A stretch of DNA of 64,000 bases from Polaribacter haliotis (GCF_014784055.1 NZ_CP061813.1:87501-151500), one strand, 5' to 3'. Counted from the stretch's first letter, positions 16,816-26,514 are shown. The notes: generated by a model not told the origin, from the sequence alone. Numbers and translations are program-made.

Positions 16816-18571
16816 AAATATAGTAATCTATTTAGGAATTCTTGCTTTTGGTTTATTATTAGGCTATTTTTTCTTCGGAAACTCTTCTGATAAATCAACT
16901 CATAATCATTCTGAAACATCCGAAAAAAATGAAATGTGGACCTGTTCTATGCATCCACAAATTATGAAAACAGAGCCTGGAGATTGTCCTATTTGTGGAA
17001 TGGATTTAATTCCCGCAGAAAATAATTCCGAAGGTTTAATGGCAGACCAATTTAAGCTGACAGAAAATGCGATGGCTTTGGCCAATATTCAAACTTCTAT
17101 TGTTGGCAAAGGTAAAATTGAAAAAAATGCAATTAAATTATCTGGAAAAATTGCAGAAAGCGAGAACTTAAATACAGTTCAAGTTACGCATTATGCTGGA
17201 AGAATAGAGCGTTTGTTCGTTGCTTCAACTGGCGAAAAGATTAGAAATGGGCAATTAGTAGCAAGGATTTATTCGCCAGAATTATTTGCATCGCAACAAG
17301 AATTAATTACTGCATCTTCTATAAAAGAATCGCAACCAGAATTATATAAAGCGGTTCGTAAAAAGCTAAAAATTAAAAAGGTAACAGATGCACAAATAAA
17401 TTTGATAGAAAAATCAGGAAAACCGATTCAGAATTTTCCAATTTATGCTTCACAAACAGGAACAATTACCGAAAAAATGGTGGCAGAAGGAGATCATGTT
17501 GCTTTAGGAGAAGCATTGTTTAAAGTTTCGAATCTTTCTGTTGTTTGGGCAAATTTTGATGTTTATGAGCATCAAATTCATCTATTCAAAAAAGGGCAAG
17601 AAATTTCTATAACCACGAATAACAACAAAGAAATAAAGACAAAAGTAGACTTTATAGACCCTGTTTTAGATACAAAAACAAGAACGGTTAAATTAAGAGT
17701 TGTGCTTAATAATAGAGATAATGAATTGAAGCCAGGAATGTTTGTCGAAGGAAAATTGAAAGAAAACAATTCTAATAATAAAGATATAATTACGGTTCCA
17801 TCATCAGCAGTTTTATGGACAGGAAAACGCTCTGTAGTTTATATAAAAACAAATGCGAATGAATCTGTTTTTGAAATGCGTGAAATTACTCTAGGTAATA
17901 GAATTGGAGAATTTTACGAAGTTTTTGAAGGCTTACAAAATGGCGATGAAATAGTAACAAATGGAACTTTTACTGTAGATGCTACTGCTCAATTACAAGG
18001 TAAAAAATCAATGATGAATAAAAAAGGTGGAAAAGTTATTACTGGTCACGAAAATCATCCTGAAATGGAAGAAAACACTTCATCAACAACAAACAACTTT
18101 AACAAAAATGAAAGAATAAAAGTATCTAAAGATTTTCAAAATCAATTAAAATCAGTTTATAATAATTACATCGACTTAAAAGATGCTTTGGTTGAAGATG
18201 ATACAAAAAAAACAATATCAGCATCAAAAAAAATGTTAGAAAACATATCTAAAGTAGATATGAAATTGCTAAAAGAAAATGAAACTCATAAAAAATGGAT
18301 GTCTTTAGAAAAAGAAATAAAAGAAGTTGCCAATTTAATTTCTAAAACATCAAAAATAGATGAACAAAGAAATCATTTTAAACATCTTTCATTAAACTTA
18401 ATTAGCGCAGTTCAAATATTCGGAATCAATGAAAAAGTATATGTTGAATTTTGTCCAATGGCAAATAGCAATAAAGGTGCCTATTGGTTAAGTAAAGAGG
18501 AAAAAGTGATTAACCCTTATTATGGAGAAAAAATGTTAACCTGTGGAGAAGTAAAACAAGTAGTAGAATAA
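16805..18571 (+). CDS. cusB: CusB-type RND periplasmic adaptor with HMBD and DUF3347 domains
   Basis: Membrane-fusion subunit linking the CusA-type pump to the TolC-type channel. An N-terminal membrane anchor (IVIYLGILAFGLLLGYFFF) is followed at residues 44-70 by a heavy-metal-binding domain, CSMHPQIMKTEPGDCPICGM, the YHS-like cysteine/methionine signature of copper adaptors. Next come the barrel-sandwich and beta-barrel domains (YAGRIERLFVASTGEKIRNG, GTITEKMVAEGDHVALGEAL). From about residue 435 a C-terminal helical DUF3347 domain ends with YVEFCPMANSNKGAYWLS, another likely copper site. At 588 residues it is longer than E. coli CusB because of these two metal domains. It overlaps the DUF305 gene by 11 bp. 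Confidence 0.9.
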   Translation: MKNKNIVIYLGILAFGLLLGYFFFGNSSDKSTHNHSETSEKNEMWTCSMHPQIMKTEPGDCPICGMDLIPAENNSEGLMADQFKLTENAMALANIQTSIVGKGKIEKNAIKLSGKIAESENLNTVQVTHYAGRIERLFVASTGEKIRNGQLVARIYSPELFASQQELITASSIKESQPELYKAVRKKLKIKKVTDAQINLIEKSGKPIQNFPIYASQTGTITEKMVAEGDHVALGEALFKVSNLSVVWANFDVYEHQIHLFKKGQEISITTNNNKEIKTKVDFIDPVLDTKTRTVKLRVVLNNRDNELKPGMFVEGKLKENNSNNKDIITVPSSAVLWTGKRSVVYIKTNANESVFEMREITLGNRIGEFYEVFEGLQNGDEIVTNGTFTVDATAQLQGKKSMMNKKGGKVITGHENHPEMEENTSSTTNNFNKNERIKVSKDFQNQLKSVYNNYIDLKDALVEDDTKKTISASKKMLENISKVDMKLLKENETHKKWMSLEKEIKEVANLISKTSKIDEQRNHFKHLSLNLISAVQIFGINEKVYVEFCPMANSNKGAYWLSKEEKVINPYYGEKMLTCGEVKQVVE

Positions 18572-18603
18572 TAAAAATCAATTAATAATTAAATTTTAAA
18601 CAA

Positions 18604-19002
18604 ATGAAAAAAGTAATTTTAAGTTTAGTAATTATTACAGCAACAGTATTTACAAGCTGTAAAAATGAAGGTAAAAAAGAGACAAATACTAATAATACTG
18701 AAGTTTCTAAAGAAATGGCAACAACAGATATTTCTTTTGGTGTAAGAGGAAATTGTGGTATGTGTAAAAGTACTATTGAAAAAGCGACAAAAAATATTGA
18801 AGGAGTTGCAACTGCAGCTTGGGATGTAGATAAAAAGAAAATTGATGTTTCTTTCGACGAGAGCAAAACAAGTGAAATGGATATTCATAAAGCAATTGCT
18901 GCTTCTGGTTACGATACAGAAAAAGCAAAAGGAGATTTAGATGCTTATGATGGTTTGCCTGGTTGTTGTAAATATGATCATAATATGGAAATGGATCAGT
19001 AA
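18604..19002 (+). CDS. HMA-domain copper-binding lipoprotein
   Basis: A 132-residue lipoprotein with lipobox cysteine at residue 19 (LVIITATVFTSC). A Lys/Asn/Thr-rich linker leads to a heavy-metal-associated domain with metal site GNCGMCKSTIE, then WDVDKKKIDVSFDE and HKAIAASGYDTEKAK, the classic beta-alpha-beta pattern of copper chaperones. A C-terminal GCCKYDHNMEMDQ tail adds two more cysteines, a histidine and methionines, which could form a second copper site. It is the last gene of the efflux operon, just before a strong terminator. A periplasmic copper chaperone or buffer role is inferred. Confidence 0.85.
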   Translation: MKKVILSLVIITATVFTSCKNEGKKETNTNNTEVSKEMATTDISFGVRGNCGMCKSTIEKATKNIEGVATAAWDVDKKKIDVSFDESKTSEMDIHKAIAASGYDTEKAKGDLDAYDGLPGCCKYDHNMEMDQ

Positions 19003-19018
19003 TAAAATTAAGCCATTA

Positions 19019-19051
19019 AAAAAGAGTTCTTTTAAAGAACTCTTTTTTTTT
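19019..19051. terminator. Bidirectional terminator between the copper operon and the sulfatase/PhoD operon
   Basis: Perfect inverted repeat AAAGAGTTCTTT / AAAGAACTCTTT with no loop or a minimal AT loop, followed by a T-run on the plus strand and preceded by an A-run that becomes a T-run on the minus strand. Confidence 0.85.
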
Positions 19052-19074
19052 GTTTCAAAAAACAGTGTTTTTTT

Positions 19075-21690
19075 TTAAAACTTAAACTTTAATGACCTAT
19101 CATTTACTGAAACATCTTTTTTAGTTTGCCAAGAATTGGTATCTGGTTCACCAACTTTAATTGTATAAAGTGTGTTTTTGTCAAAAACTTTCGGAGTAAA
19201 TGAAGAGGTGTTTAAACGAATGGAATATTCAGTTTCATTTGTTTTTTGATTGATAATTTCAACAACCGGTTTTTCTAATTTTTTTACTTTAATTTTTGGT
19301 AAATAAGCGATTGCTTTTCTACCATAATTATCTTGTTGATTAATCGTAATTGGCCATCCAGGATATTGCGTGTTTTCCTTTGTGGGATCTACAAAACGTG
19401 GCCAACACTCCGTTTTAATATCTCTAGTATCTTTATTAAAGGTTACCATCCCAAAACCAACTGCTCTTGTGTGTAAAATTTTTGGTTCTTTATTTGAATT
19501 TTGCGGATTTGAAATAGCTTTTACAGTCATTTTATTTCCAAAACCATCAAAGTGATTTCCAACATAAGCAGGATTTTCTACTGTATGATTAGAGCTATCT
19601 ACATCTGGCCAAAAACGACGAGGCCATAAATTATTTAATGCTGGTCCTGCAAATGCATGTCCAGAATCTCCATGCTCGTCCAAACCATATTGTATGTAAG
19701 AAGCCAAATGTTGGTCGCCTGCAATGTGGAATGCAAAACCTTTACGGATTATAGAAACTGCCAAATCTCTTTTAGCAGCTGGCCAACCATTAGAATCCAT
19801 ATCTACAGTGCCTTTTTCGCCTTTTACATATTCTCCAGCTTCAGGAATTCTTAAAGAAGGAATTACGCCTCCAGTTTTTGCTTTTTGTGGAATAGTAGCA
19901 ACAGTCGCAAAATTAGTTTGAGACAAAACAACTTTTAGTTCAGATCCATTAGACCAATCATTTACCCATTCGTTTAAGAATTTTTCTTGCCTTTTTCCTA
20001 ATAATTCTGCATCTAAATGTTTATATTTTTTAATATCAAAATTATCATTTTGAATCCAGCCATTATAAACATCTGCTTCTTTTGGAAGCACATTTTTTGG
20101 TGCCGATTTAAATTTACGATCTTCTAAAATAGCAAAACTAATTCCTCCATAATTCCAATTAGAATAATATACAGAAATATTCTGTTTTAATGGAGTTGCA
20201 TCATATGGATCTGGTAAGTGACTCGTTTGTGTAAATTGTACCATATTTACCCAATCTGCACTCATTTTATAACCACCACTATCTTGTGCTTTACCACCAA
20301 AACCAAGAGAAGTATCTGCTTTTTTACCAGATTCTCCCCAAACATTTCCATGATACACATCATGGTCATCTGGAATTATGGCACAAGGAATGTGTCTAAA
20401 AATTTCGCGATAAGACCAACCAAACATGTACCACTTTCTTAAATAGTCTAAACATATTTTGTCTGGTTCTCCATGATATTGTGGGCCAAATCCACCTGTG
20501 TTTTCATAAAACTGATCCCCTAAAAACATAGCCAAATCTGGTGTTAATTTAGAGACGGATTCGTAAACATCTGCATCAGGAAAACCATAATGTGCATTGC
20601 AACTAAAAACTGCAGCTTTAATATCTGTTTTGTTTATTGGCTCTGCTGCAATTGTTCCTTCGTAATTATAAGTTTCCTCTTTATTTCTTAAAGGAATTTT
20701 TAATAAAACTCTATATGGAATTGCTGTTTTGTGTTGCCAGTTTTCTATAATAAAATTAACGGCTCTACCAGGATTTTTTATGGTTTCTGTAGTTGCAGTT
20801 TCCCAGTTTCCATTTATTCTAAATTGAAGTAAAGCACTGTGTCCTTTAATTTCTTCAATAGGAGAAAACTGAGCAGTCAATTTTAATTTATTTTTATTGA
20901 GTGTATATTGTGCAAAGTTTATGGGGCCATAAAAATGATTTTCTTCGAACTTTAATTCTTCGGAAGTTATAGACCAATCAGAAAATTTTACAGAGGCTTT
21001 AGAAGCTATTTCGTTAGTCATTTTTCCTGGAACATCTGCAATTAAAGAGAAGTTACCTGTTAAATCTTTATCCTCTAAAGTTACTTTTTCTTCTTTTACA
21101 ATAAACTGATTATTAATTGGGTTTATGGCAGAAATTTTTAGTAAATAGTTGGTTTGTTGTGGTATGGCTTCAACAATTAAATGAAAAGAACTTGGAATTT
21201 CTTTTAATGAAGTTTTAATAACTTGTTTGCCTACTTTTAAATCTCCTTTTCCATTAAGACCAATATCTAAACCTTTTCCAAAAACAGCTGCAGATCTGTA
21301 ATCTTTAAAAGGACCTTCTGCTCCCAAGCGAAAACCTATACAAGCTTTTGTATTTGTTTTAATAACATTATTTAAAATTTCTATTTTAATATTTGTAGTA
21401 AAACCTATTAATCCTTTTGGTTTTTGAAGAGGTAACAAGTGTAAATTCCTGTTTTTTCCAGTAATATCACAAACTACAGCTTTATCTTGTAACACCCAAT
21501 CTTGCAAACGATTTCCCCAATATTCTGGACCAATCCATTTCATATTGTTCCAGTTATGCCAATCAGATTTAAAATTCACTCCTTTTTTATAAGACCAAAC
21601 TGAAAAAGATTCTTTAGCTAAGATGGAAGGTGCCATAAAGGGTATTATGCTTCCTAATGTTATTGTTTTTAGATATTTTCTTCTGTCCAT
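19075..21690 (-). CDS. PhoD-like metallophosphatase of the polysaccharide locus
   Basis: An 871-residue exported protein. The N-terminus MDRRKYLKTITLG with a following hydrophobic stretch looks like a Tat- or Sec-type signal. The first roughly 320 residues are beta-rich without a recognised motif, possibly carbohydrate-binding. The PhoD-type phosphatase core follows, with AVFSCNAHYGFPDADVYESV, the metal block DLAMFLGDQFYEN, IPDDHDVYHGNVWG, and later FHIAGDQHLAS with the conserved GDxH. PhoD enzymes are calcium/iron phosphomono- or diesterases. Here it is the last gene of a GH109-sulfatase-sulfatase unit and could remove phosphate groups from the glycan, but phosphate acquisition cannot be excluded. 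It starts 11 bp after the upstream sulfatase stop. Confidence 0.82.
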   Translation of the reverse strand: MDRRKYLKTITLGSIIPFMAPSILAKESFSVWSYKKGVNFKSDWHNWNNMKWIGPEYWGNRLQDWVLQDKAVVCDITGKNRNLHLLPLQKPKGLIGFTTNIKIEILNNVIKTNTKACIGFRLGAEGPFKDYRSAAVFGKGLDIGLNGKGDLKVGKQVIKTSLKEIPSSFHLIVEAIPQQTNYLLKISAINPINNQFIVKEEKVTLEDKDLTGNFSLIADVPGKMTNEIASKASVKFSDWSITSEELKFEENHFYGPINFAQYTLNKNKLKLTAQFSPIEEIKGHSALLQFRINGNWETATTETIKNPGRAVNFIIENWQHKTAIPYRVLLKIPLRNKEETYNYEGTIAAEPINKTDIKAAVFSCNAHYGFPDADVYESVSKLTPDLAMFLGDQFYENTGGFGPQYHGEPDKICLDYLRKWYMFGWSYREIFRHIPCAIIPDDHDVYHGNVWGESGKKADTSLGFGGKAQDSGGYKMSADWVNMVQFTQTSHLPDPYDATPLKQNISVYYSNWNYGGISFAILEDRKFKSAPKNVLPKEADVYNGWIQNDNFDIKKYKHLDAELLGKRQEKFLNEWVNDWSNGSELKVVLSQTNFATVATIPQKAKTGGVIPSLRIPEAGEYVKGEKGTVDMDSNGWPAAKRDLAVSIIRKGFAFHIAGDQHLASYIQYGLDEHGDSGHAFAGPALNNLWPRRFWPDVDSSNHTVENPAYVGNHFDGFGNKMTVKAISNPQNSNKEPKILHTRAVGFGMVTFNKDTRDIKTECWPRFVDPTKENTQYPGWPITINQQDNYGRKAIAYLPKIKVKKLEKPVVEIINQKTNETEYSIRLNTSSFTPKVFDKNTLYTIKVGEPDTNSWQTKKDVSVNDRSLKFKF

Positions 21691-21701
21691 TATTTTAGGT
21701 T

Positions 21702-23114
21702 TTATTCGATATAATTTTTATTTAATTCTTTTGGTACTGGAGCATTTGTATTTGTTCTCCAAACTTTTAACAGATTGTACAGTTCTTTTACTTTTTCTGG
21801 ATGTTTTTTTGAAACATCGTTTTTTTCTTGAATATCTAATTCTAAGTTATACAATTCTATTGCTCCATCTTCAAAATACTCATGAAGTTTCCATTTACCT
21901 TTTCTTATAACACTTCCTGGTCTTGTTCTAAATAAAGGATCTCTAGCTTGATCTTTTACTTTATTAATTCCTTGCAAATAAATTGGAAAATGCCAAAATA
22001 GTGCTCTTTCTTTTACAACTTTATTTTTAGTTAAGAATGGAAATAATGAAACTCCATCTAAAGAGTAATCTTTGTGTACATTTACAGCATCCATAACTGT
22101 AGGAAAAATATCTAAACCAGAAACAGGAGTTTCTGTGATTTTAGGCTGTTTAATTTTTGCTGGCCATTTAACTAAAAAAGGAACTCTTATTCCTCCTTCA
22201 TAATAAGAACCTTTTCCTGCTTTTAATGGAAATTGAGAAGAAACAGCTGCCAAACCACCATTGTCTGAAGTAAAAATAACTAAGGTATTTTTCTCTAAAT
22301 TCAATTCTTTTAAAGATGTTAAGATTCTACCAATATTAGCGTCCATACTCTCAACCATAGCACCATATTTTGCGCTAAAACGACTGTCTTCATTCACTTT
22401 AATATCGTACTTTTTTACTAACTCTTCTTTACCCTGTAATGGAGTATGCACTGTGTAATATGGCAGATATAAAAAAAATGGTTTCTTTTTATTCTTAACG
22501 ATAAAATTTATAGCCTCTGTTGTAATTCTATCTGTTAAATACTCTCCTTTTGGGCCATCTTTAAGTGCTTTATTTTTATAAGGACTAAAATACGACTTTG
22601 GATGACCTGCTGTTGTACCTCCAATATTTACATTAAATCCTTGTGTTATTGGATTTTCGCTTAAATGCCATTTTCCCACTGTAGCATTTATATAGCCATT
22701 TTCTTGAAGAGCCTCTCCAAGTGTTGTAAAGTTCTCTTTTAAAATAGTTGTATTTTTAATAGGAATTAATTTACGATTTATATCTTTTCCTCTTTTTGAA
22801 GAACCAACTGTATAAATTCCATGTTTTGGAGTATTTAAACCTGTTAAGATACTTGCTCTACTTGGTGCACAATTTGCAGCAGTAGCATACGCATTCGTAA
22901 ACACAACACTTTCTTTAGATAATAAATCTAAATTAGGAGTATCGTAAACAGGGTTTCCCATAAAGCCAAGATCGCTCCAACCTAAATCGTCTACTAAAAT
23001 AAACACAATATTAGGTTTATTTATTTGCTCTTTTTTTTTGTAGTAACAAGATGTTACAATGGAGCATATTAAAATTGAAATAACAAAAAAGATACTCTTT
23101 TTTTTAATGACCAT
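21702..23114 (-). CDS. Type I (formylglycine) sulfatase, lipoprotein
   Basis: A 470-residue family S1 sulfatase with a lipoprotein signal (ILICSIVTSC). The metal loop NIVFILVDDLGWSDLG is followed by the formylglycine signature CAPSRASILTG, in which the cysteine is modified to the catalytic aldehyde, and then GKWHLSENP and the second metal pair FTSDNGG. It should remove sulfate esters from a polysaccharide or oligosaccharide outside the cytoplasm; subfamily and regiospecificity cannot be set by eye. A sulfatase-maturing enzyme is required but is not in this window. It lies 17 bp after the other sulfatase, so the two and PhoD are probably co-expressed. Confidence 0.92.
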   Translation of the reverse strand: MVIKKKSIFFVISILICSIVTSCYYKKKEQINKPNIVFILVDDLGWSDLGFMGNPVYDTPNLDLLSKESVVFTNAYATAANCAPSRASILTGLNTPKHGIYTVGSSKRGKDINRKLIPIKNTTILKENFTTLGEALQENGYINATVGKWHLSENPITQGFNVNIGGTTAGHPKSYFSPYKNKALKDGPKGEYLTDRITTEAINFIVKNKKKPFFLYLPYYTVHTPLQGKEELVKKYDIKVNEDSRFSAKYGAMVESMDANIGRILTSLKELNLEKNTLVIFTSDNGGLAAVSSQFPLKAGKGSYYEGGIRVPFLVKWPAKIKQPKITETPVSGLDIFPTVMDAVNVHKDYSLDGVSLFPFLTKNKVVKERALFWHFPIYLQGINKVKDQARDPLFRTRPGSVIRKGKWKLHEYFEDGAIELYNLELDIQEKNDVSKKHPEKVKELYNLLKVWRTNTNAPVPKELNKNYIE

Positions 23115-23131
23115 TTTTTAGGGATAAATGA

Positions 23132-24697
23132 TTACTTTTCAGTATTTAAAAGTCCTTTTTCTATTAAAGGAATTCTAAATCTATCTGAATGAGCGTTTGT
23201 ATGTTCTCTTTTAAATATTTCTGCAGCTTTCTGTAAAATTTCAGGATTTTCTTTAGCTACATTATTTGATTCAGTTGGGTCTTTTGCCAAATTATAAAGT
23301 TCTAAAGTTGGTTCTTTTTTGTTTTTTAAATGTTGTCTTATTACTTTCCAGTCTCCCATTCTTATTGCAACTTGGCCACCATACTCTGGATATTCCCAAT
23401 ATAAAAATTCGTGCTTTTTTTGATTTTTTTCTCCTAAAAGAGTAGGTAAGAAGCTAATTCCGTCGTTTTTTGGTTGCTTAAAACCTGTAATGTCTGACAA
23501 GGTTGCTAAAATATCGTACTGAGAAGATATAAGTTCTGTTTTGGTATTTGGTTTAATTTTGTTAGGCCAACTAGCAATCATTGGAACTCGCACACCTCCT
23601 TCGTAAACGAAACCTTTAGCTTTACCATAATTTTCTCCAAACTGTCCAGAACTGTTAAAGAATTCGCCATCAGTTCCACCAGAGTAGGTTACACCATTGT
23701 CTGAGGAAAAGATAATTAACGTATTCTCATAAACACCTTGGTCTTTTAGGTGCTGAATTAATTTCCCCACATTTTCATCTAAATAGGAAATCATAGCAGC
23801 ATAACCAGCTCTTGGATTTTGATGAGGATAGTAACCTCTTTCTCCTAAATAAGGTTTTTCTTTTCCAAACTTTTTAATGTAATGATCTACCCATTTTTGT
23901 TGTGCTTGAATTGGATTATGTGGCAATGGAGTTGCCCAATAAAAAAAGAAAGGATTTTGTTTATTATTAGAAATAAAGCTCACCATTTTTTCGAACAATA
24001 AATCTGGTGTATATTCATTTAAAGTATAATCTTTATAGTTTTTAGGGTCGTTTATATCTGCATCTTTAGCTAATTTTTTTCCTGGTGCTATAGTATCATT
24101 TTTTAAATGATATTTTTCTTCGTTTTCATATAAATGCACAGGATAATAGGTGTGTGCTTGTCTTTGGCAATTATAACCGAAGAAATAATCGAACCCCATT
24201 TTTGTAGGCAATGCATCTGTGTGTGGCGCTCCTAAACCCCATTTACCAATCATACCTGTTTTATAACCTTCTTTCTGTAATAGTTTTGGAAATAAAATTG
24301 TGGATGTTGGTATTGGTCTTTGACCTTCTAATGTAGAATCTTTTACCACTTTTTTATAGTTCCAAACCTCTCCACGTTCATTCCATTCGTCATTTCCTCT
24401 TATATAAGAATGTCCTGCATGTTGTCCTGTTAGTAACATGTACCTTGCAGGTGCACAAACTGGGGCACCTGAATAATGCTGGGTAAATAACATTCCGTTT
24501 TTTGCAAGTGCATCTATATTAGGAGTTTCAATTTTATCTTGGCCATATGAACCTAATTCGCCATAACCTAAATCATCTGCCAAAATATATATGATATTTG
24601 GTTTAATATGGTCTTTAGAATCTTGCTTCGTTTTATTACAAGAAATTATAAGGATTACAATGGCAAGTAATTGTATTTTTTTTAGAGATGTAAACAT
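23132..24697 (-). CDS. Type I arylsulfatase-like sulfatase, lipoprotein
   Basis: A 521-residue S1-family sulfatase with a lipoprotein signal (LLAIVILIISC). The metal loop NIIYILADDLGYGELG is followed by a formylglycine motif in the CxAxR form (VCAPARYMLLTG, with Ala rather than Ser at the fourth position, an accepted variant), GKWGLGAPH, and the second metal site FSSDNGVTYSGG. It is longer than its neighbour and clearly a different subfamily, which suggests a different sulfate position on the same glycan. The stop and the next sulfatase start are 17 bp apart. A 102-bp gap with a hairpin separates it from GH109. Confidence 0.92.
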   Translation of the reverse strand: MFTSLKKIQLLAIVILIISCNKTKQDSKDHIKPNIIYILADDLGYGELGSYGQDKIETPNIDALAKNGMLFTQHYSGAPVCAPARYMLLTGQHAGHSYIRGNDEWNERGEVWNYKKVVKDSTLEGQRPIPTSTILFPKLLQKEGYKTGMIGKWGLGAPHTDALPTKMGFDYFFGYNCQRQAHTYYPVHLYENEEKYHLKNDTIAPGKKLAKDADINDPKNYKDYTLNEYTPDLLFEKMVSFISNNKQNPFFFYWATPLPHNPIQAQQKWVDHYIKKFGKEKPYLGERGYYPHQNPRAGYAAMISYLDENVGKLIQHLKDQGVYENTLIIFSSDNGVTYSGGTDGEFFNSSGQFGENYGKAKGFVYEGGVRVPMIASWPNKIKPNTKTELISSQYDILATLSDITGFKQPKNDGISFLPTLLGEKNQKKHEFLYWEYPEYGGQVAIRMGDWKVIRQHLKNKKEPTLELYNLAKDPTESNNVAKENPEILQKAAEIFKREHTNAHSDRFRIPLIEKGLLNTEK

Positions 24698-24736
24698 TGT
24701 GGAGTAAATAAGGTTTAATAATGTTTTTAAAAAATG

Positions 24737-24779
24737 AAAGTACCTATTTTCATATGTAACATAGTCAAATAGGTACTTT
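24737..24779 (-). terminator. Intra-operon hairpin after the GH109 gene
   Basis: A perfect 13-bp inverted repeat AAAGTACCTATTT / AAATAGGTACTTT with a 17-nt loop. On the minus strand it is followed by CATTTTTT, so it could act as a partial terminator or 3'-end stabiliser, making GH109 mRNA more abundant than the sulfatase/PhoD mRNAs. Confidence 0.6.
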
Positions 24780-24799
24780 ATATAGATTTTTATTGACTT

Positions 24800-26158
24800 T
24801 TAATAAGTGTCTTTCATCCACTTGTAAGGTTTTCTTTTTACCCAATTACCTCTTGTAAAATCAGGAAAATCTTGAGGCTCTCCATTATTTTCTATTGATA
24901 ATTCAGATAATGGTGTAATTGCACTCCAAGCAGCTGCATCGTAAGCATCCATTGGTGGCGCAATATTTTGTTTGGCAGATTCTACGAAAGAATTAATTAC
25001 AAAAAAGTCCATTCCTCCATGTCCAGCACCCATTGCTTTTTCTCCATATTTTTTCCATAATGGATGATCGTATTTTTTTAACCAATCAGAAGCATCATCC
25101 CATCTGTGTGGTTTAGACTCTCCTTCTATATACATTCTATTTCCATCTACTTCCCACAAACCATTTGCACCTTGCACTCTAAAACCTAAAGAATAAGGTC
25201 TAGGTAGATTACAATCGTGAGTTACTATAATAGTTTCTCCCAAAGCAGTTTCTATAGTAGAAGTAATTACATCTCCTTGCTTAAATTTTAATTTTGCATT
25301 TGGATGGTCTTTTCCTCCATTTTTAACAATATAATCGTTTAAACCGATTCCTTTAGATGCATTTGATGAAATAGAAGTAAATCTATTTCCTCTATTAATA
25401 TCTATCATTGCAGCAATTGGTCCAACACCATGTGTAGGATAAACATCTGCATTTCTTAATAATGAATGTTGTGTTCTCCATGCAGATTCCGAAATTCCTT
25501 TTTCTCCAAATTCTACTCCTTTTCCATATGCAGATTTTCCATCGTTAAATTTTACAAAGCGTAAATCGTGTTGGTAACCACATCTAAAGTGAACCATTTC
25601 TCCAAAAACATTTTGTTTAACCATGTTTAAAACAGCTAAAACGTCTCTTCTATAGTTTACATTTTCTAAGATCATTAGATGAGAACCAGTTTCTTCGTGT
25701 ACATTTACCAAATCCCAACATTCTTCCATTGTATTTGCAGCTGATACTTCTAAACCTGTATATTTACCAGCTTTCATACTATCTTTTGCCATACGTGTGT
25801 GCCATAACCATGGAGTTGCAATAATTACTGCAGAAACATCTTTTGAGTCTAAAAGATTTCTATAATCGTAATCTCCCTTCCCATATACTTTTGGTTTTTT
25901 CTTTCCTGCTTTTTCAAATCGACCAAGTGCGATAGTAATTCTATTTGGATCTATGTCGCAAATTGCTGTAACTTCTACATCATCTCTATGTAATAAGTTG
26001 TTTAAGTGATTCATTCCTCTTAAACCAGTTCCAATAAGACCTACTTTAAGTTTTTCTTTTTTATATATATTATTATTTCCAAAACTTAAATTTGGAACCA
26101 TTGTCATTCCTGCTCCAGCGACAACAGATTTTTTGATAAAATTTCTTCTAGAACTCAT
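24800..26158 (-). CDS. GH109-family protein (NAD-dependent alpha-N-acetylgalactosaminidase type)
   Basis: A 452-residue Gfo/Idh/MocA-fold protein with a twin-arginine-type signal (SSRRNFIKKSVVAGAGM), so it is exported folded with its cofactor. The Rossmann fingerprint is KVGLIGTGLRGMNHLNNLL, followed by AICDIDPNRI. The region MILENVNYRRDVLAVLNMV, the GYQHDLRFVKFNDG block, YPTHGVGPIAAMIDINRGNR and the C-terminal GAGHGGMDFFV and MDAYDAAAWSAITPLSE are characteristic of GH109. Characterised members hydrolyse alpha-linked GalNAc by an NAD+-assisted oxidation/elimination mechanism, although activities in the family vary. It is the first gene of a unit with two sulfatases and PhoD, and a copy of the 45-bp SusC-upstream element precedes it. 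Confidence 0.88.
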   Translation of the reverse strand: MSSRRNFIKKSVVAGAGMTMVPNLSFGNNNIYKKEKLKVGLIGTGLRGMNHLNNLLHRDDVEVTAICDIDPNRITIALGRFEKAGKKKPKVYGKGDYDYRNLLDSKDVSAVIIATPWLWHTRMAKDSMKAGKYTGLEVSAANTMEECWDLVNVHEETGSHLMILENVNYRRDVLAVLNMVKQNVFGEMVHFRCGYQHDLRFVKFNDGKSAYGKGVEFGEKGISESAWRTQHSLLRNADVYPTHGVGPIAAMIDINRGNRFTSISSNASKGIGLNDYIVKNGGKDHPNAKLKFKQGDVITSTIETALGETIIVTHDCNLPRPYSLGFRVQGANGLWEVDGNRMYIEGESKPHRWDDASDWLKKYDHPLWKKYGEKAMGAGHGGMDFFVINSFVESAKQNIAPPMDAYDAAAWSAITPLSELSIENNGEPQDFPDFTRGNWVKRKPYKWMKDTY

Positions 26159-26221
26159 ATTTTGTATTATTTAGGTTGCATATTTATTATTTAACTTTAC
26201 AAATTTGGTAAAATTTAGCTT

Positions 26222-26267
26222 TAATTTAAGTTGTTTTTTTTTGCTAATTTATGTTGTATTTTCTTCA
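26222..26267 (-). promoter_or_regulatory. Shared 45-bp element upstream of the GH109 operon (probable HTCS site)
   Basis: The stretch 26223-26267 matches 33136-33180 upstream of susC at 38 of 45 positions with no gaps; the common blocks include GCTAAT and TTGTATTTTCTTCA. This copy also contains a direct repeat TAATTTAAGTTGT / TAATTTATGTTGT offset by 23 bp, as expected for a dimeric AraC-type DNA-binding domain such as that of the nearby hybrid sensor. The rest of the 26159-26514 gap is AT-rich, apart from the terminator at its left end. Confidence 0.7.
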
Positions 26268-26429
26268 TTTTTTTTAGAATGACTATTTTGTCTACAAATT
26301 GTGATGATTTTGTATTTATATTATTCTATGAGTTTTTAATTTTTATTACTCTAAAATTTCGTATAATTTTATCTAATTATAGATGTTATAAATTTTAATA
26401 AAAGAATACTAAACTTAACATAAATTTTA

Positions 26430-26465
26430 AAAAAGAAAGGTGCCTATTGTTAAATTAGGCACCTT
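26430..26465 (-). terminator. Terminator of the susC-susD operon
   Basis: Stem AAGGTGCCTA / TAGGCACCTT with a 9-nt loop. Read on the minus strand it is followed by TCTTTTTT. It lies 50 bp after the DUF5007 gene stop. Confidence 0.8.
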
Positions 26466-26514
26466 AATTTTTGCTACAATTTAAATTAATTCAAATAATT
26501 TTTATAGCTAAATA

